NCBI GenBank assembly: GCA_030535295.1
Contig: JAUMXK010000003.1
Span: forward strand, 1 to 48,916
From: Eubacteriales bacterium
GTDB lineage: Bacteria > Bacillota > Clostridia > Lachnospirales > Vallitaleaceae
Length of the DNA: 48,916 nt
Reading direction: 5' to 3'
Positions 26,256-35,744 of the stretch are shown here, one piece after another. The position numbers and the translations under genes are program-made. A model generated the notes under the pieces. That model ran no database searches and was not told where the DNA came from. It saw only the letters and a program-made list of their open reading frames with translations. Each line of letters starts with the position of its first letter. Within the stretch, counting starts at the first letter, position 1.

Positions 26256-26993
26256 CTACTGCACAATGCCCGCAAAATCTTTGGTCAGGGAAGCACCGCC
26301 TACCAAACCACCGTCAATATTCGGCATTGCAAAAATTTCTTTTGCATTGTCCGGCTTAACGCTTCCGCCGTATTGAATACGGATTTCTTCCGCTACTTCT
26401 CCATACAGTTCTTTCAATACTTTGCGAATTGCTGCACACACTTCTTCCGCTTGCTCATTGGTCGCCGTGCGGCCGGTTCCGATTGCCCAAATTGGCTCAT
26501 AGGCAATTACCACTTCTTTGACACGCTTTTCACAAACACCTTGCAATGCAATCTTGGTTTGTAAACGTACCAAGTCTTCGGTAATACCTTGTTCTCTTTG
26601 TTCTAAGGTTTCCCCTACACACACAATCGGTACCAAATGATGTTCCAACGCCTTTAAGACTTTCTTGTTAACCGTTTCATCGGTTTCTGCAAAATATTGT
26701 CTTCTTTCGGAGTGACCTAAGATTACATATTTTACACCCATTTCCACAAGCATTTTCGGAGCAACTTCTCCGGTAAATGCACCGGATTCTTCAAAATACA
26801 TATTTTGAGCACCGATTCCGATATTGGTTCCTTTGGTCGCTTCTAATGCAGCCGCAAGGCTTACCATTGGTGGGCAAAATACCACTTCCGATTCTGCACT
26901 TGCAACCAATGGCTTTAATTCTTCAATCAAAGCTACCGTTTCTTGTGGAGTTTTATTCATTTTCCAGTTTCCTGCAATAATTTTTCTTCTCAT
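26256..26993 (-). CDS. tpiA: Triosephosphate isomerase
   Basis: 245 residues. It interconverts dihydroxyacetone phosphate and glyceraldehyde 3-phosphate. GNWKMNKT with the catalytic Lys, GHSERRQYF with the catalytic His, [13 protein letters not shown] with the catalytic Glu, and [12 protein letters not shown] with GGLVGGASL for phosphate binding are all present. The start has AGGA. It is third gene in gap-pgk-tpiA, 72 bp after pgk. Confidence 0.98.
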   Translation of the reverse strand: MRRKIIAGNWKMNKTPQETVALIEELKPLVASAESEVVFCPPMVSLAAALEATKGTNIGIGAQNMYFEESGAFTGEVAPKMLVEMGVKYVILGHSERRQYFAETDETVNKKVLKALEHHLVPIVCVGETLEQREQGITEDLVRLQTKIALQGVCEKRVKEVVIAYEPIWAIGTGRTATNEQAEEVCAAIRKVLKELYGEVAEEIRIQYGGSVKPDNAKEIFAMPNIDGGLVGGASLTKDFAGIVQ

Positions 26994-27065
26994 ACTCTAT
27001 CCTTTCGGTTTCTTTTTCGACTGTTTTACATTATCCGGCAAAGATAACTTTATCGCCGTCCAAAC

Positions 27066-28268
27066 TTATTTGTCGTCTGCTGCAAATACGCCAGGTAATT
27101 CCTTGCCTTCGAGGAATTCTAAGGAAGCACCGCCACCGGTAGAAATATGAGTCATCTTATCACCAAAACCAAGTTGATTTACTGCTGCCGCAGAATCACC
27201 ACCACCGATAATTACGGTTGCACCGTTTTCCGCTGCTTTTGCACAAGCCTCTGCTACCGCTTTGGTACCAACTGCAAAGTTTTCAAATTCAAATACGCCC
27301 ATAGGTCCATTCCATACAACGGTCTTGGCCTTTTCAATCTTCTTCGCAAACTCTTTAATGGTATCCGGTCCGATATCCATACCTTCCCAATCATCTTCAA
27401 TGCCGCCACGACGTACAATTTCTCTTGGAGTATCATTCTTGAACTCTTGTGCAACTACGTGGTCAATCGGTAATAATAAGCGAACATCTCTTTCTTCCGC
27501 TTTTGCAAGCATTTCTTTTGCCAAATCAACTTTATCCGCTTCGAATAAAGATTTACCGATATTGTAATCCATTGCACCAAGGAAAGTATAAGCCATACCG
27601 CCGCCGATAACCAAGGTATCTACTTTTTCGATTAAGTTGCTGATAACATTAATCTTATCCGAAACTTTTGCACCACCTAAAATTGCTACAAAAGGACGTT
27701 TTGGCTCAGTAACCGCATTTCCTAAGAAATCAATTTCTTTTTGCATTAAGTAGCCAACGACATTCGGGCTAAGGAATTTGGTAACGCCGACATTCGAGCA
27801 GTGAGCTCTGTGAGCTGTACCGAATGCATCATTTACAAATACTTCTGCTAAAGAAGCAAGATCTTTTGAGAAGCCTTCTTCATTTTTGGTTTCTTCTTTG
27901 CGATATCTGGTATTTTGCAATAAAATCACATCGCCATCCTGCATTTTTTCAACAGCTGCTCTTGCATTTGCACCGACGACTTCATCATCTGCTGCAAAAA
28001 CAACTTCTTTTCCTAAAAGTTCACTCAATCTTTTGGCTACCGGAGCTAAAGATAATTCAGGCTTTGGTTCTCCCTTTGGCTTGCCTAAGTGAGAGCATAA
28101 GATAAGACGACCGCCGTCATTGATTAATTTGTTTAATGTCGGTAAAGCAGCAGTCAATCTGTTTTCGTCGGTAATTTTTCCATCAATAATCGGAACATTA
28201 AAATCACAGCGAACCAAAACTTTCTTTCCTTTTACGTTAATATCATCTACGGTTTTCTTATTAAGCAT
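27066..28268 (-). CDS. pgk: Phosphoglycerate kinase
   Basis: 400 residues. It makes ATP and 3-phosphoglycerate from 1,3-bisphosphoglycerate. N-terminal substrate domain RCDFNVPI with [10 protein letters not shown], hinge [11 protein letters not shown], nucleotide domain GGAKVSDKI, and the C-terminal GGGDSAAAV and [15 protein letters not shown]. Full length. The ATG has AAGGA. A terminator-like hairpin in the 109-bp gap after gap may set its expression relative to gap. Confidence 0.98.
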   Translation of the reverse strand: MLNKKTVDDINVKGKKVLVRCDFNVPIIDGKITDENRLTAALPTLNKLINDGGRLILCSHLGKPKGEPKPELSLAPVAKRLSELLGKEVVFAADDEVVGANARAAVEKMQDGDVILLQNTRYRKEETKNEEGFSKDLASLAEVFVNDAFGTAHRAHCSNVGVTKFLSPNVVGYLMQKEIDFLGNAVTEPKRPFVAILGGAKVSDKINVISNLIEKVDTLVIGGGMAYTFLGAMDYNIGKSLFEADKVDLAKEMLAKAEERDVRLLLPIDHVVAQEFKNDTPREIVRRGGIEDDWEGMDIGPDTIKEFAKKIEKAKTVVWNGPMGVFEFENFAVGTKAVAEACAKAAENGATVIIGGGDSAAAVNQLGFGDKMTHISTGGGASLEFLEGKELPGVFAADDK

Positions 28269-28310
28269 GGCAATTCCTTTCTTTGTATTTCGTTATTGAC
28301 TGATTTGAAA

Positions 28311-28348
28311 AAAGAGAATCCAATCCAAGATTCGATTGGATCCTCTTT
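28311..28348 (-). terminator. Hairpin between gap and pgk (partial terminator or attenuator)
   Basis: A 15-bp stem (28311-28325 with 28334-28348; one G-U pair) with an 8-nt loop, followed on the minus strand by TTTTTTC. It meets the form of an intrinsic terminator although the operon continues into pgk, so it probably reduces or processes the downstream transcript. Confidence 0.8.
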
Positions 28349-28377
28349 GGATCGTTTTCATTAAGCTTTGTGAATGA

Positions 28378-29406
28378 TTATCCTTTTAAAGATTCATCCA
28401 ATTCAGCGAAATATTTGATAGTACGAACCATTTGGCTGGTGTAAGAATTTTCATTATCATACCAAGCAAAGGTTTGTGTCAAGGATTTTCCACCTTCTAA
28501 TTTGGTTACACGTGTTTGAGTAGCATCAAAGATAGAGCCGAAAGTAGATCCGATAATATCGGAAGATACGATTTCATCTTCGTTGTAACCATAAGAAGCA
28601 CTTGCTGCTTTCTTCATCGCTTCGTTGATTTGTTCTGCAGTTACTTCGCCGTTTACAACACAGGTTAATTCTGTACTGGAACCTGTAACAACAGGAACAC
28701 GTTGTGCTGCACCGGCTAATTTTCCATCTAATTCAGGAATAACAAGGCCGATTGCTTTCGCTGCTCCGGTAGAGTTTGGAACGATATTGGCAGCAGCTGC
28801 ACGAGCTCTTCTCAAATCACCTTTTCTGTGTGGACCGTCTAATGTCATTTGATCGCCGGTATAAGCGTGGATTGTGGTCATGAATCCTTTTTCAATTTGT
28901 ACTAAATCATTTAATGCTTTTGCCATTGGAGCTAAGCAGTTTGTTGTACAAGAAGCCGCAGAAATGATGGTATCTTCTTTGGTCAAGATGTGTTCGTTTA
29001 CGCCGAATACAACGGTTGGAAGATCATTGCCGGCCGGAGCGGAGATAACAACTTTCTTCGCACCTGCATCAATGTGAGCTTGAGATTTTGCTTTAGAAGC
29101 AAAGAAACCGGTACATTCTAAAACAACATCAACTCCTAATTCTTTCCAAGGAAGTTCCGCTGGGTTCGCTTTTGCGTAAATAGGAATTTTCACTCCGTCT
29201 ACCACGATGTATTCTCCATCTACAGACACTTTATCCGCTAAAGCATATCTGCCTTGAGATGAATCATATTTTAATAAGTGTGCCAACATTTTTGCATCGG
29301 TTAAGTCGTTGATTGCTACAACTTCATATCCTTCTGCTCCAAACATTTGACGAAACGCAAGGCGTCCAATACGGCCAAATCCGTTAATCGCTACTTTTAC
29401 TGCCAT
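28378..29406 (-). CDS. gap: Glyceraldehyde-3-phosphate dehydrogenase, type I
   Basis: 342 residues. It oxidises glyceraldehyde 3-phosphate with NAD+ and phosphate. N-terminal [11 protein letters not shown] for NAD, catalytic Cys in [12 protein letters not shown], the catalytic His in TIHAYTGDQ, and [13 protein letters not shown] at the C-terminus. The GINDLTDA-type Asp at the end of beta-2 (AINDLTDAK) is consistent with NAD preference. AGGAGG precedes the ATG. It is the first gene of the unit, with a promoter 123 bp upstream. Confidence 0.98.
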   Translation of the reverse strand: MAVKVAINGFGRIGRLAFRQMFGAEGYEVVAINDLTDAKMLAHLLKYDSSQGRYALADKVSVDGEYIVVDGVKIPIYAKANPAELPWKELGVDVVLECTGFFASKAKSQAHIDAGAKKVVISAPAGNDLPTVVFGVNEHILTKEDTIISAASCTTNCLAPMAKALNDLVQIEKGFMTTIHAYTGDQMTLDGPHRKGDLRRARAAAANIVPNSTGAAKAIGLVIPELDGKLAGAAQRVPVVTGSSTELTCVVNGEVTAEQINEAMKKAASASYGYNEDEIVSSDIIGSTFGSIFDATQTRVTKLEGGKSLTQTFAWYDNENSYTSQMVRTIKYFAELDESLKG

Positions 29407-29529
29407 TTTAATTCCTCCTAATTTGAATATATTTTGTACAGTTTCTCATTTTCCGACTTTCATTACTGATACTCAGAAAAATTATCTTCCAACTGCAGCA
29501 TGAAATAATCATCCGCAATCTTTATCCTC

Positions 29530-29558
29530 ATTATACTCAACAATCACAACTATTTCAA
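29530..29558 (-). promoter_or_regulatory. Sigma-A promoter of gap
   Basis: TTGAAA (29553-29558), 17-bp spacer, TATAAT (29530-29535) on the minus strand. The leader is about 115 nt. I see no clear operator. The remainder of the 29407-29839 gap is AT-rich apart from the hairpin at 29754-29833. Confidence 0.82.
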
Positions 29559-29753
29559 GTTATTTTTTGGAATTTCGTTAAAATATGTTCTAAATTTTTG
29601 GCTAAATTTTTGGCTCATCTGCTTCCGGCCTTATGAATGCAATTAATATATCAGCGACTTTATTGAACTTTCCATTCAAATAATCAGGATATTTTTTTCA
29701 CAAAGATTTCAAAAATTGTAAAGCGTTTTCTTATATTTCCTTATTCAAAAAAA

Positions 29754-29833
29754 TGTCGCATCCTTTGGCTTTATAAATGATTTCCGTTTTGATTCACGAA
29801 AACTTTATAAAGAGAACTCCTCAGGATACGACA
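29754..29833 (-). terminator. Nested long-loop terminator of the alcohol dehydrogenase gene
   Basis: The outer stem TGTCGCATCCT (29754-29764) pairs with 29823-29833 (one G-U). Inside it CTTTATAAA (29769-29777) pairs with 29804-29812, and a third small GTTTT/AAAAC stem lies inside that. On the minus strand seven T follow. It starts 7 bp after the adh stop codon. Confidence 0.75.
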
Positions 29834-29839
29834 ATTTTT

Positions 29840-30850
29840 TTAGCTTCTTAAGTCAATGACCATGCGGCCTTTAATTTTTCCGGCTTCCATTTCTTCAAAT
29901 ATCTTGTTGATATCTTCCATTGGACGAAGTTGACATTTTGGAACAACTTTCCCTTCCGCACCGAATTGGAATGCTTCTGCCAAGTCTTCTCTGGTTCCGA
30001 CCAATGAGCCGATTACTTGAATTCCGTCCAATACCAAACGTGGAATACTTAAATCCATTGATTCTGTAGGTAATCCAACCGCTACTACTACGCCTGCTGC
30101 TCTTACAGCATTTACAGCATCATTAAATGCCGCTTTGCCTACAGCAGTAACAACAGCCGCATGTGCACCGCCTACTTTCTCTTGGACAAATTTACCCAAA
30201 TCTTCTTTTAAAGGATTTACCACCAAGTCCGCACCGAATTCTTTTGCAAACTCCAGTTGTGCATCATTGATATCAACCGCAATTACTTTCGCTTCAAAGA
30301 CATTTTTTGCATATTGCAATGCTAAATTTCCCAATCCGCCCAATCCGGAAATCACTACCCATTGTCCCGGTCTGATTTTAGAAACTTTCAATGCTTTATA
30401 AGTGGTTACACCGGCACAGGTAATGCTACTTGCCGCTTCGGATGACAATCCTTCCGGTACTTTCACGGCATAGTCCGCCGTTACGATACATTGTTGTGCC
30501 ATACCGCCATCAACCGTATATCCTGCATTTTTTACAGAGCGACACAGTGTTTCGTTTCCGGACACACAATATTCACAGAAACCGCAGCCTTCAAAAAACC
30601 ATGCAACACTGGCACGATCTCCTACTTTTAAGGAATTTACTCCCTCTGCGACTTCAATCACACGGCCGATGCCTTCATGACCAAGAGTTACCCCTGTCTT
30701 ATCTCCAAAATCTGCATTTTTTACATGCAAATCAGTATGACATACTCCGCAACAAATCATTTCCAAAAGTGCCTCGCCATGTCTAAGTGGACGCACTTCC
30801 TTTTCTACAACCGCTGCCTTCCTGTCTTTTGTTGCTACTATTGCTTTCAT
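29840..30850 (-). CDS. Zinc-dependent alcohol dehydrogenase (AdhP-like)
   Basis: 336 residues from the ATG at 30850, which has GGAGG eight bases upstream. It is a medium-chain dehydrogenase: catalytic zinc ligands in CGVCHTDLH and GHEGIGRV, the structural zinc cluster Cys-x2-Cys-x2-Cys-x7-Cys in [16 protein letters not shown], and the NAD fold [14 protein letters not shown]. Length and motifs fit the AdhP/AdhT group that interconverts ethanol and acetaldehyde. In a fermenter it would regenerate NAD+. It has its own consensus promoter with an overlapping Fur-like box, and its own terminator. Confidence 0.93.
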   Translation of the reverse strand: MKAIVATKDRKAAVVEKEVRPLRHGEALLEMICCGVCHTDLHVKNADFGDKTGVTLGHEGIGRVIEVAEGVNSLKVGDRASVAWFFEGCGFCEYCVSGNETLCRSVKNAGYTVDGGMAQQCIVTADYAVKVPEGLSSEAASSITCAGVTTYKALKVSKIRPGQWVVISGLGGLGNLALQYAKNVFEAKVIAVDINDAQLEFAKEFGADLVVNPLKEDLGKFVQEKVGGAHAAVVTAVGKAAFNDAVNAVRAAGVVVAVGLPTESMDLSIPRLVLDGIQVIGSLVGTREDLAEAFQFGAEGKVVPKCQLRPMEDINKIFEEMEAGKIKGRMVIDLRS

Positions 30851-30964
30851 TTTGAATACCTCCATTGATATGATTTTACGCAAATTAGTTATTTTTTTAA
30901 CGTTTTCAGGTATATTTTACCCAAAGACGTTCTTACAAAACTTTACTTTTCTTGCGCAATCCAA

Positions 30965-30993
30965 ATTATACATCAAATGATATTCATTGTCAA
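30965..30993 (-). promoter_or_regulatory. Consensus sigma-A promoter of the alcohol dehydrogenase gene
   Basis: TTGACA (30988-30993), 17-bp spacer, TATAAT (30965-30970) on the minus strand, matching consensus at all 12 positions. A promoter this strong is usually held by a regulator, and a Fur-like site overlaps it. Confidence 0.88.
30978..30992. promoter_or_regulatory. Fur-family-like box over the adh promoter
   Basis: TGATATTCATTGTCA matches the 7-1-7 Fur/PerR/Zur consensus TGATAATNATTATCA at 12 of 14 defined positions and overlaps the -35 and spacer. Which regulator would bind (Fur, PerR or Zur) cannot be told. Confidence 0.5.
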
Positions 30994-31119
30994 TTAGAAT
31001 TTAGCTTCAAAGAAGGCTTTCACGGTCTTATTTTATATAAAATTATTTATATACATTTTTTTATTCATTTTTATCATTATAAACTTCGTTGTTTTTTTTC
31101 ACACTGTTGAGCTTTTTGC

Positions 31120-31150
31120 TTTATCCCAAATAAAGCTTTGAGCGAGTTTA
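31120..31150. repeat. Imperfect copy of the mgtE 3' end
   Basis: 31 bases closely resemble 31337-31368, the last codons and stop of mgtE (3 substitutions and one indel). In the minus strand it reads KLAQSFI where mgtE reads KFAQIFI. No other part of mgtE is recognisable beyond it. The surrounding 31011-31256 shows no convincing gene. Confidence 0.7.
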
Positions 31151-31256
31151 TCCGGCACCAAAAGCAATTATTCTGATTTTTAGTAGCTGTAGCCTTTCGC
31201 AGCCCAAGGAAATCGTCTATGAAATTCCGGATTTTCCGGTCTTTACAAAGACACAA

Positions 31257-31313
31257 AAAAATCCTTAGCTCTCCCCTCTCCATCCTGTGGATTCGGCAAA
31301 GCTAAGGATTTTT
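31257..31313 (-). terminator. Intrinsic terminator of mgtE
   Basis: AAAAATCCTTAGCT (31257-31270) pairs perfectly over 14 bp with 31300-31313. The 29-nt loop contains a small ATCC/GGAT stem, and T residues follow on the minus strand. It lies 25 bp after the mgtE stop codon. Confidence 0.8.
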
Positions 31314-31337
31314 AGTTATCAGATTTTGTTAACTGTT

Positions 31338-32684
31338 TTATCCCAAAATAAAGATTTGAGCAAATTTAAAGTACACAATCAACGCCAATGTATCTACAAT
31401 CGTTGTAATAAAAGGGCCGGCCATAATTGCCGGGTCGAGTCGTAGTTTCTTGGCAATGACAGGTAAAATACCTCCGCAAACCTTTGCAATCATTACCACA
31501 AAAATCATGCTCAGAGTAACCGTCAAACTAATCATCAGGTCTATTTTTTCAATATAATAAAGGCGAATAAAATTAATCAATGCCATGATTCCTCCCACAA
31601 TCAGGCTGATTAAAAATTCCCGGTATATAATTTTATAAAAATCTTTCAATTCCAGCTCACCCAATGCCAAACCACGGATTATCAAAGTGGATGACTGAGA
31701 GCCGGCATTACCGCCGGTATCCATCAACATAGGGATAAATGCAGTCAATATCACAATGGAGCTTAATACATCCTCATAACGCCGAATAATCAAGCCCGTA
31801 AAAGTAGCGGAAATCATCAAGATTAAAAGCCAGACAATTCTTTGCTTGGCAAGGACAAACACATTGGTTTCCAGATAAGGCTCATCCGAAGGCTCCAAAG
31901 CATTCATCTTAGCAAAGTCTTCTTCGTTCTCTTCTTCGATAACGTCTAAAATATCATCTACCGTGACGATGCCGACCAGACGGTCTTCTCTATCGACCAC
32001 AGGCATTGCCAGCAAATCATATTTTTTGAAAAGGGATGCCACTTCCTCTTGGTCACTGAGGGTATGAACTTTGACAACATTGGTATCCATAATGCTTTCA
32101 ATGGTTTGCTCCGGCCTGGAGAGAATGATTTTTCTGATTTCCAAATATCCCAACAAATGACGATTTTGGTCAATTACATAGAGAACATTTATCGTCTCAC
32201 TGTCAATGCCGATTTTCCGGATACGCTCTATCGCTTCTTTTACCGTTTGCTCGGCAAACAAGTCAATAAACTCGGTGGTCATAATCGTACCGGCCGAATC
32301 CTCCGGATAACTAAGCAGCATATTGATTTCTTTCCGCATTTCCGGTGACGTGTTCTTCAAAATTTTTTTGACGACCACAGCCGGCATTTCTTCAATAAAG
32401 TCAACCGCATCATCCAAAAACAGCTCATTGACAATCCGTCCGACTTCCGCCTCACTGATGGATTCAATGATTTTTTGCTGGGTATCGGAATCCACTCTGG
32501 AAAAGACATCTGCCGCCAAATCTTTGGGCAATATTCGAAAGGCCACCAATAAATCCTGGTCTGTCAGCTCATCCATCAACTCCGCCACATCGACCGGATT
32601 GATTTCCATCAGCATATTATGCAGCTTGGCTCGCTGATTCTGTGCAAGTAAGCTTCTGATTTCTTCCAATTGTATATTTTCCAT
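31338..32684 (-). CDS. mgtE: Magnesium transporter MgtE
   Basis: 448 residues. N-terminal superhelical domain (about 1-130, with LLSYPEDSAGTIMTTEF at its end), two CBS domains (about 140-255), a plug helix, then five transmembrane segments with the family motifs PMLMDTGGNAGSQSS and ARG/IRGLALGEL, and DPAIMAGPFITTIVDT near the end, which lines the ion path. It imports Mg2+, gated by intracellular Mg2+ through the acidic N and CBS domains. The start has AGGAGG. Single gene with its own terminator. No M-box riboswitch fits in the short upstream space. Confidence 0.95.
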   Translation of the reverse strand: MENIQLEEIRSLLAQNQRAKLHNMLMEINPVDVAELMDELTDQDLLVAFRILPKDLAADVFSRVDSDTQQKIIESISEAEVGRIVNELFLDDAVDFIEEMPAVVVKKILKNTSPEMRKEINMLLSYPEDSAGTIMTTEFIDLFAEQTVKEAIERIRKIGIDSETINVLYVIDQNRHLLGYLEIRKIILSRPEQTIESIMDTNVVKVHTLSDQEEVASLFKKYDLLAMPVVDREDRLVGIVTVDDILDVIEEENEEDFAKMNALEPSDEPYLETNVFVLAKQRIVWLLILMISATFTGLIIRRYEDVLSSIVILTAFIPMLMDTGGNAGSQSSTLIIRGLALGELELKDFYKIIYREFLISLIVGGIMALINFIRLYYIEKIDLMISLTVTLSMIFVVMIAKVCGGILPVIAKKLRLDPAIMAGPFITTIVDTLALIVYFKFAQIFILG

Positions 32685-32784
32685 CGGACTTACCCTCCTT
32701 TTCTGTTTCCTTCATATCTTCGACTCCCACAACACTCTGTCTTTATCCGAACTTCTCTTGTCCGGACCACCTCAAAAGAGCAAA

Positions 32785-32830
32785 ACTCATGCTTCATAAT
32801 TGGCTTAGCCAGTTATCACAAGGCATGAGT
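32785..32830 (-). terminator. Nested hairpin terminator of the Na/Pi cotransporter gene
   Basis: ACTCATGC (32785-32792) pairs with GCATGAGT (32823-32830). Inside, an ATAA-TGGC / GCCA-TTAT stem (32796-32816) forms a second level. On the minus strand TTTTGC follows. It lies between the gene ending at 32839 and mgtE. Confidence 0.65.
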
Positions 32831-32838
32831 CATTTTGC

Positions 32839-34485
32839 TTAATTCAAGATTTCTTCTTTTACACTGTATGCCATTTTCAGAGCGTGGTCACTGATTCTCT
32901 CCAAATGCGATACCGTATCCAGAAACAAAATACTCAAACGGATATCGCAGATACCTGCAATCAGTCTTTCGGTATGGTCTGCACGAATCACTTCTTCCAA
33001 TTCGTCAATTTCTTCTTCCAAGTCTTCGATTTTAGCAATGTAACTGTAGGTATTGGTTTCTCTCAGTTTTAGTGCCAGTTCGACAATCTCGACCACTTTC
33101 TCGAACATCACAGAAATGTCTTCAATTGCTTTTTCACTGAAATTGGCATCGACTTTTGCCGCTTCTCCGGCTATATCGGAAATATCATTGGCATGGTCAC
33201 CGATACTTTCCAAGTCAATCGCCGCTGAGAAAAGGTCGTTTACCATCATTTTTTGATGCTCGGAGATGGACAAATTCCCTATTTTTACCAGATACTGCGT
33301 AATCAAATGATAATATTTAGCGGTGTTTTCTTTTCTTTTATTATTTTGGCTGACATATTCCGCTTTTTGCTGTATCAAGTCCAATGTAGCATAACTCAAT
33401 GAACCCAAAATATATTCTCCCATATTACCAACTTCTTTAATCGCCGATTGAATTGCAAAGCTCGGACTTTCTAAAATACGGTCATCCAAATGCACCAGTT
33501 CCACACTGTCATCTTTTTCATCTTCACCCGGTATCAATTTTTCCGCAATGCGAACCAGTAGACCGGAAAACGGATAAAGCATTACCGTATTGATAATATT
33601 AAAGGAAGTATGGAACAAGGAAATTTCGGAGCCATTAATCAAATCGCCACCCAAATCCGGACGAACCCAGCCGAAAAATACCACCGTACCAATCACGAAC
33701 ACCACACTACCGACCACGTTAAATAGCAAGTGAATCATAGCGGCTCTCTTACCGTTTTTACCTGCCCCTACGGAAGAAAGCATAGCAGTAACGGTTGTAC
33801 CGATATTTTGACCTAATATAATATAAATCGCCGCATTGGTAGGCACCAAGCCTGACATAGCCAGGGTTTGCAGGATACCGACACTGGCAGACGAGCTTTG
33901 CACCACTGCCGTTACCACCGCACCGGCAAGTACACCCAAAATAGCATTTTGTCCCAATATGACAAAGGCACTCTTGAAGATTTCAGAATCTCTATATGGG
34001 GTAATCACATTTTTCATCAAGTCTAAACCAATGAAAATCAAGCCGAAACCGACAATAATTTCACCAATCAGTTTCTTTTTTTCTGACTTCGTGAAAAAAA
34101 TTAAAATGGAACCGATACCGATTGCCAATGGTGCCAAGTTTTCAGGATTGAGCACCTTAAACCATTCGGAACTGGAAACAATCCAAGCAGTTATGGTCGT
34201 ACCGATATTGGCACCCATAATAACCCCTACCACTTGAGAAAGATTCATCAATCCGGCATTGACAAAACCGACTGCCATTACGGTGGTGGCCGAACTACTT
34301 TGAATCAAGGCGGTAATTAAAGCCCCGACAACGACACCAAGCAGCTTGTTTTTGGTCAATAAATTTAATAATTCTTTCAATTTGGAACCGGCTGACTTCT
34401 GCAAGCCATCCGCCATGGTGTTCATTCCGTAAATAAACATTCCAAATCCGCCTAAAAATGTAAAAACCTGTAATAAAATCTGCAT
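32839..34485 (-). CDS. Na+/phosphate cotransporter with C-terminal PhoU-like domain
   Basis: 548 residues from the ATG at 34485 (GGAG upstream; the longest frame begins at a TTG). The NptA/PNaS fold has two inverted repeats, each with a Q-S-S-S motif: ALIQSSSATTVMAVGF and AVVQSSSASVGILQTLA. About eight to nine transmembrane segments are followed by a cytoplasmic helical PhoU-like domain (about residues 340-548). It probably takes up phosphate with sodium; in bacteria with the PhoU-like tail, regulation by phosphate state is assumed. Single gene. Confidence 0.93.
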   Translation of the reverse strand: MQILLQVFTFLGGFGMFIYGMNTMADGLQKSAGSKLKELLNLLTKNKLLGVVVGALITALIQSSSATTVMAVGFVNAGLMNLSQVVGVIMGANIGTTITAWIVSSSEWFKVLNPENLAPLAIGIGSILIFFTKSEKKKLIGEIIVGFGLIFIGLDLMKNVITPYRDSEIFKSAFVILGQNAILGVLAGAVVTAVVQSSSASVGILQTLAMSGLVPTNAAIYIILGQNIGTTVTAMLSSVGAGKNGKRAAMIHLLFNVVGSVVFVIGTVVFFGWVRPDLGGDLINGSEISLFHTSFNIINTVMLYPFSGLLVRIAEKLIPGEDEKDDSVELVHLDDRILESPSFAIQSAIKEVGNMGEYILGSLSYATLDLIQQKAEYVSQNNKRKENTAKYYHLITQYLVKIGNLSISEHQKMMVNDLFSAAIDLESIGDHANDISDIAGEAAKVDANFSEKAIEDISVMFEKVVEIVELALKLRETNTYSYIAKIEDLEEEIDELEEVIRADHTERLIAGICDIRLSILFLDTVSHLERISDHALKMAYSVKEEILN

Positions 34486-34546
34486 CTTACTCCTCAAATC
34501 TCTTTCTAAAATCAGATTTTTGTTTGCCCTATCTTATAAGCTCTGC

Positions 34547-34586
34547 CTCGCTCCTTCTTTTTTCTTATCCAAAGAGAAGGAGCGAG
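34547..34586 (-). terminator. Hairpin downstream of the cysteine desulfurase gene
   Basis: CTCGCTCCTTCT (34547-34558) pairs perfectly over 12 bp with 34575-34586 with a 16-nt loop. There is no T-run on the minus-strand side, so it may be a transcript-end structure rather than an efficient intrinsic terminator. Confidence 0.55.
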
Positions 34587-34604
34587 AAGGATGAAATCAA
34601 CCTT

Positions 34605-35717
34605 TTATTTTCGAAGACCGCTAACCACAGCCTTCAGAATTGTCAAAAACTCTTGTATTTCTTCCATCGTTGTATTTTTGCCGATGGAAATTCGCAAATG
34701 AGCATTTTCGGGTTTATCCTTCAATGCTTTCATGACATGCGATACCCGGTAACTCCCCGCTTGGCAGGCCGAGCCGCCGGAAATACTGACCCCTTTTAAA
34801 TTGAGCATGGTAAGAAGTGCCTCCGTCGATACATCCGCTATGGAATAATGATAGATTGCACTGCTTTTCCGCTTGACATCGCCATTCAAATAAAAACCTT
34901 CTTGTCCGGAAAGTTCTTTCATAATGTGCTCTCCCAGCTCTTCCTGATGAATCAAACGTTCCGGCATGTACCGAATTGCCTGTTCCACCGCATATCCGAG
35001 AGCAACAATCCCCGGAACATTTTCCGTACCGCTTCTTTTACCGCTTTCTTGATGTCCTCCCCAAAATAGCGGTTTCAGCTTTACCGACTTATCAACATAA
35101 AGAGCTCCTGCTCCTTTCGGCCCATATAGCTTATGCCCCGAAAGGCTAATCATATCCGCCATACTCGCTTTTACTTCGATTTGTCCGACAGCCTGCACAG
35201 CATCGGTATGAAAGAGCACTTCATGACTTCTTGCAATTTTAGAAATGCCTTCGATGTCCTGAATGGTACCGATTTCATTATTTACCGTCATTATCGAAAT
35301 CAGTTTGGTCTCGGCTGTGATTGCTTTTTCCAGCTCCTCCAAAGAAATTCTTCCACTTCTATCTACTTTCAAATAAGTAATCTCATGGCCTTCTTTTTCC
35401 AATTGATGAAAAGCTTCCAGTACCGAATCATGCTCAATTTCGGAAGTAATAAAATGTGCCTTTTCAAATTGCCTTGCATAACCGAAAATCGCCAGATTAT
35501 TCGCTTCCGTTCCTCCGGAGGTGAAAATAATTTCCGATGGTTTCGCTCCAACAGCATTTGCCACCTGCTTTCGGGCATTTTCCAGTTCATATTTTACTTT
35601 TTGACTGTAAAGTGCCGATGGATTATCAAATTGTTCCGTAAAAAAGGGCAGCATGACTTCCAAAACTTCCTTATCCACGGGCGTGGTTGCCGCATAATCC
35701 AAATATATTCTTTTCAT
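34605..35717 (-). CDS. Cysteine desulfurase (NifS/IscS family)
   Basis: 370 residues from the ATG at 35717 (GGAG six bases upstream). A PLP enzyme that moves sulfur from cysteine to iron-sulfur or tRNA thiolation pathways. YLDYAATTPVD at the N-terminus, EIIFTSGGTEANNLAI for cofactor binding, HTDAVQAVGQI, SLSGHKLYGPKGAGALYV with the PLP Lys, and SGGSACQAG with the active-site Cys. No iscU or thiI lies beside it. It follows an Mrp-type Fe-S carrier gene by 27 bp, suggesting a joint role in Fe-S protein maturation. Confidence 0.92.
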   Translation of the reverse strand: MKRIYLDYAATTPVDKEVLEVMLPFFTEQFDNPSALYSQKVKYELENARKQVANAVGAKPSEIIFTSGGTEANNLAIFGYARQFEKAHFITSEIEHDSVLEAFHQLEKEGHEITYLKVDRSGRISLEELEKAITAETKLISIMTVNNEIGTIQDIEGISKIARSHEVLFHTDAVQAVGQIEVKASMADMISLSGHKLYGPKGAGALYVDKSVKLKPLFWGGHQESGKRSGTENVPGIVALGYAVEQAIRYMPERLIHQEELGEHIMKELSGQEGFYLNGDVKRKSSAIYHYSIADVSTEALLTMLNLKGVSISGGSACQAGSYRVSHVMKALKDKPENAHLRISIGKNTTMEEIQEFLTILKAVVSGLRK

Positions 35718-35744
35718 GCTTTTCTCCATTGTATTTACCGGTAC

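Noticed and set aside
31077..31283. 68-codon minus-strand open frame
   Set aside because: It begins inside the mgtE terminator, crosses the degenerate mgtE tail copy in another frame and has no ribosome binding site.
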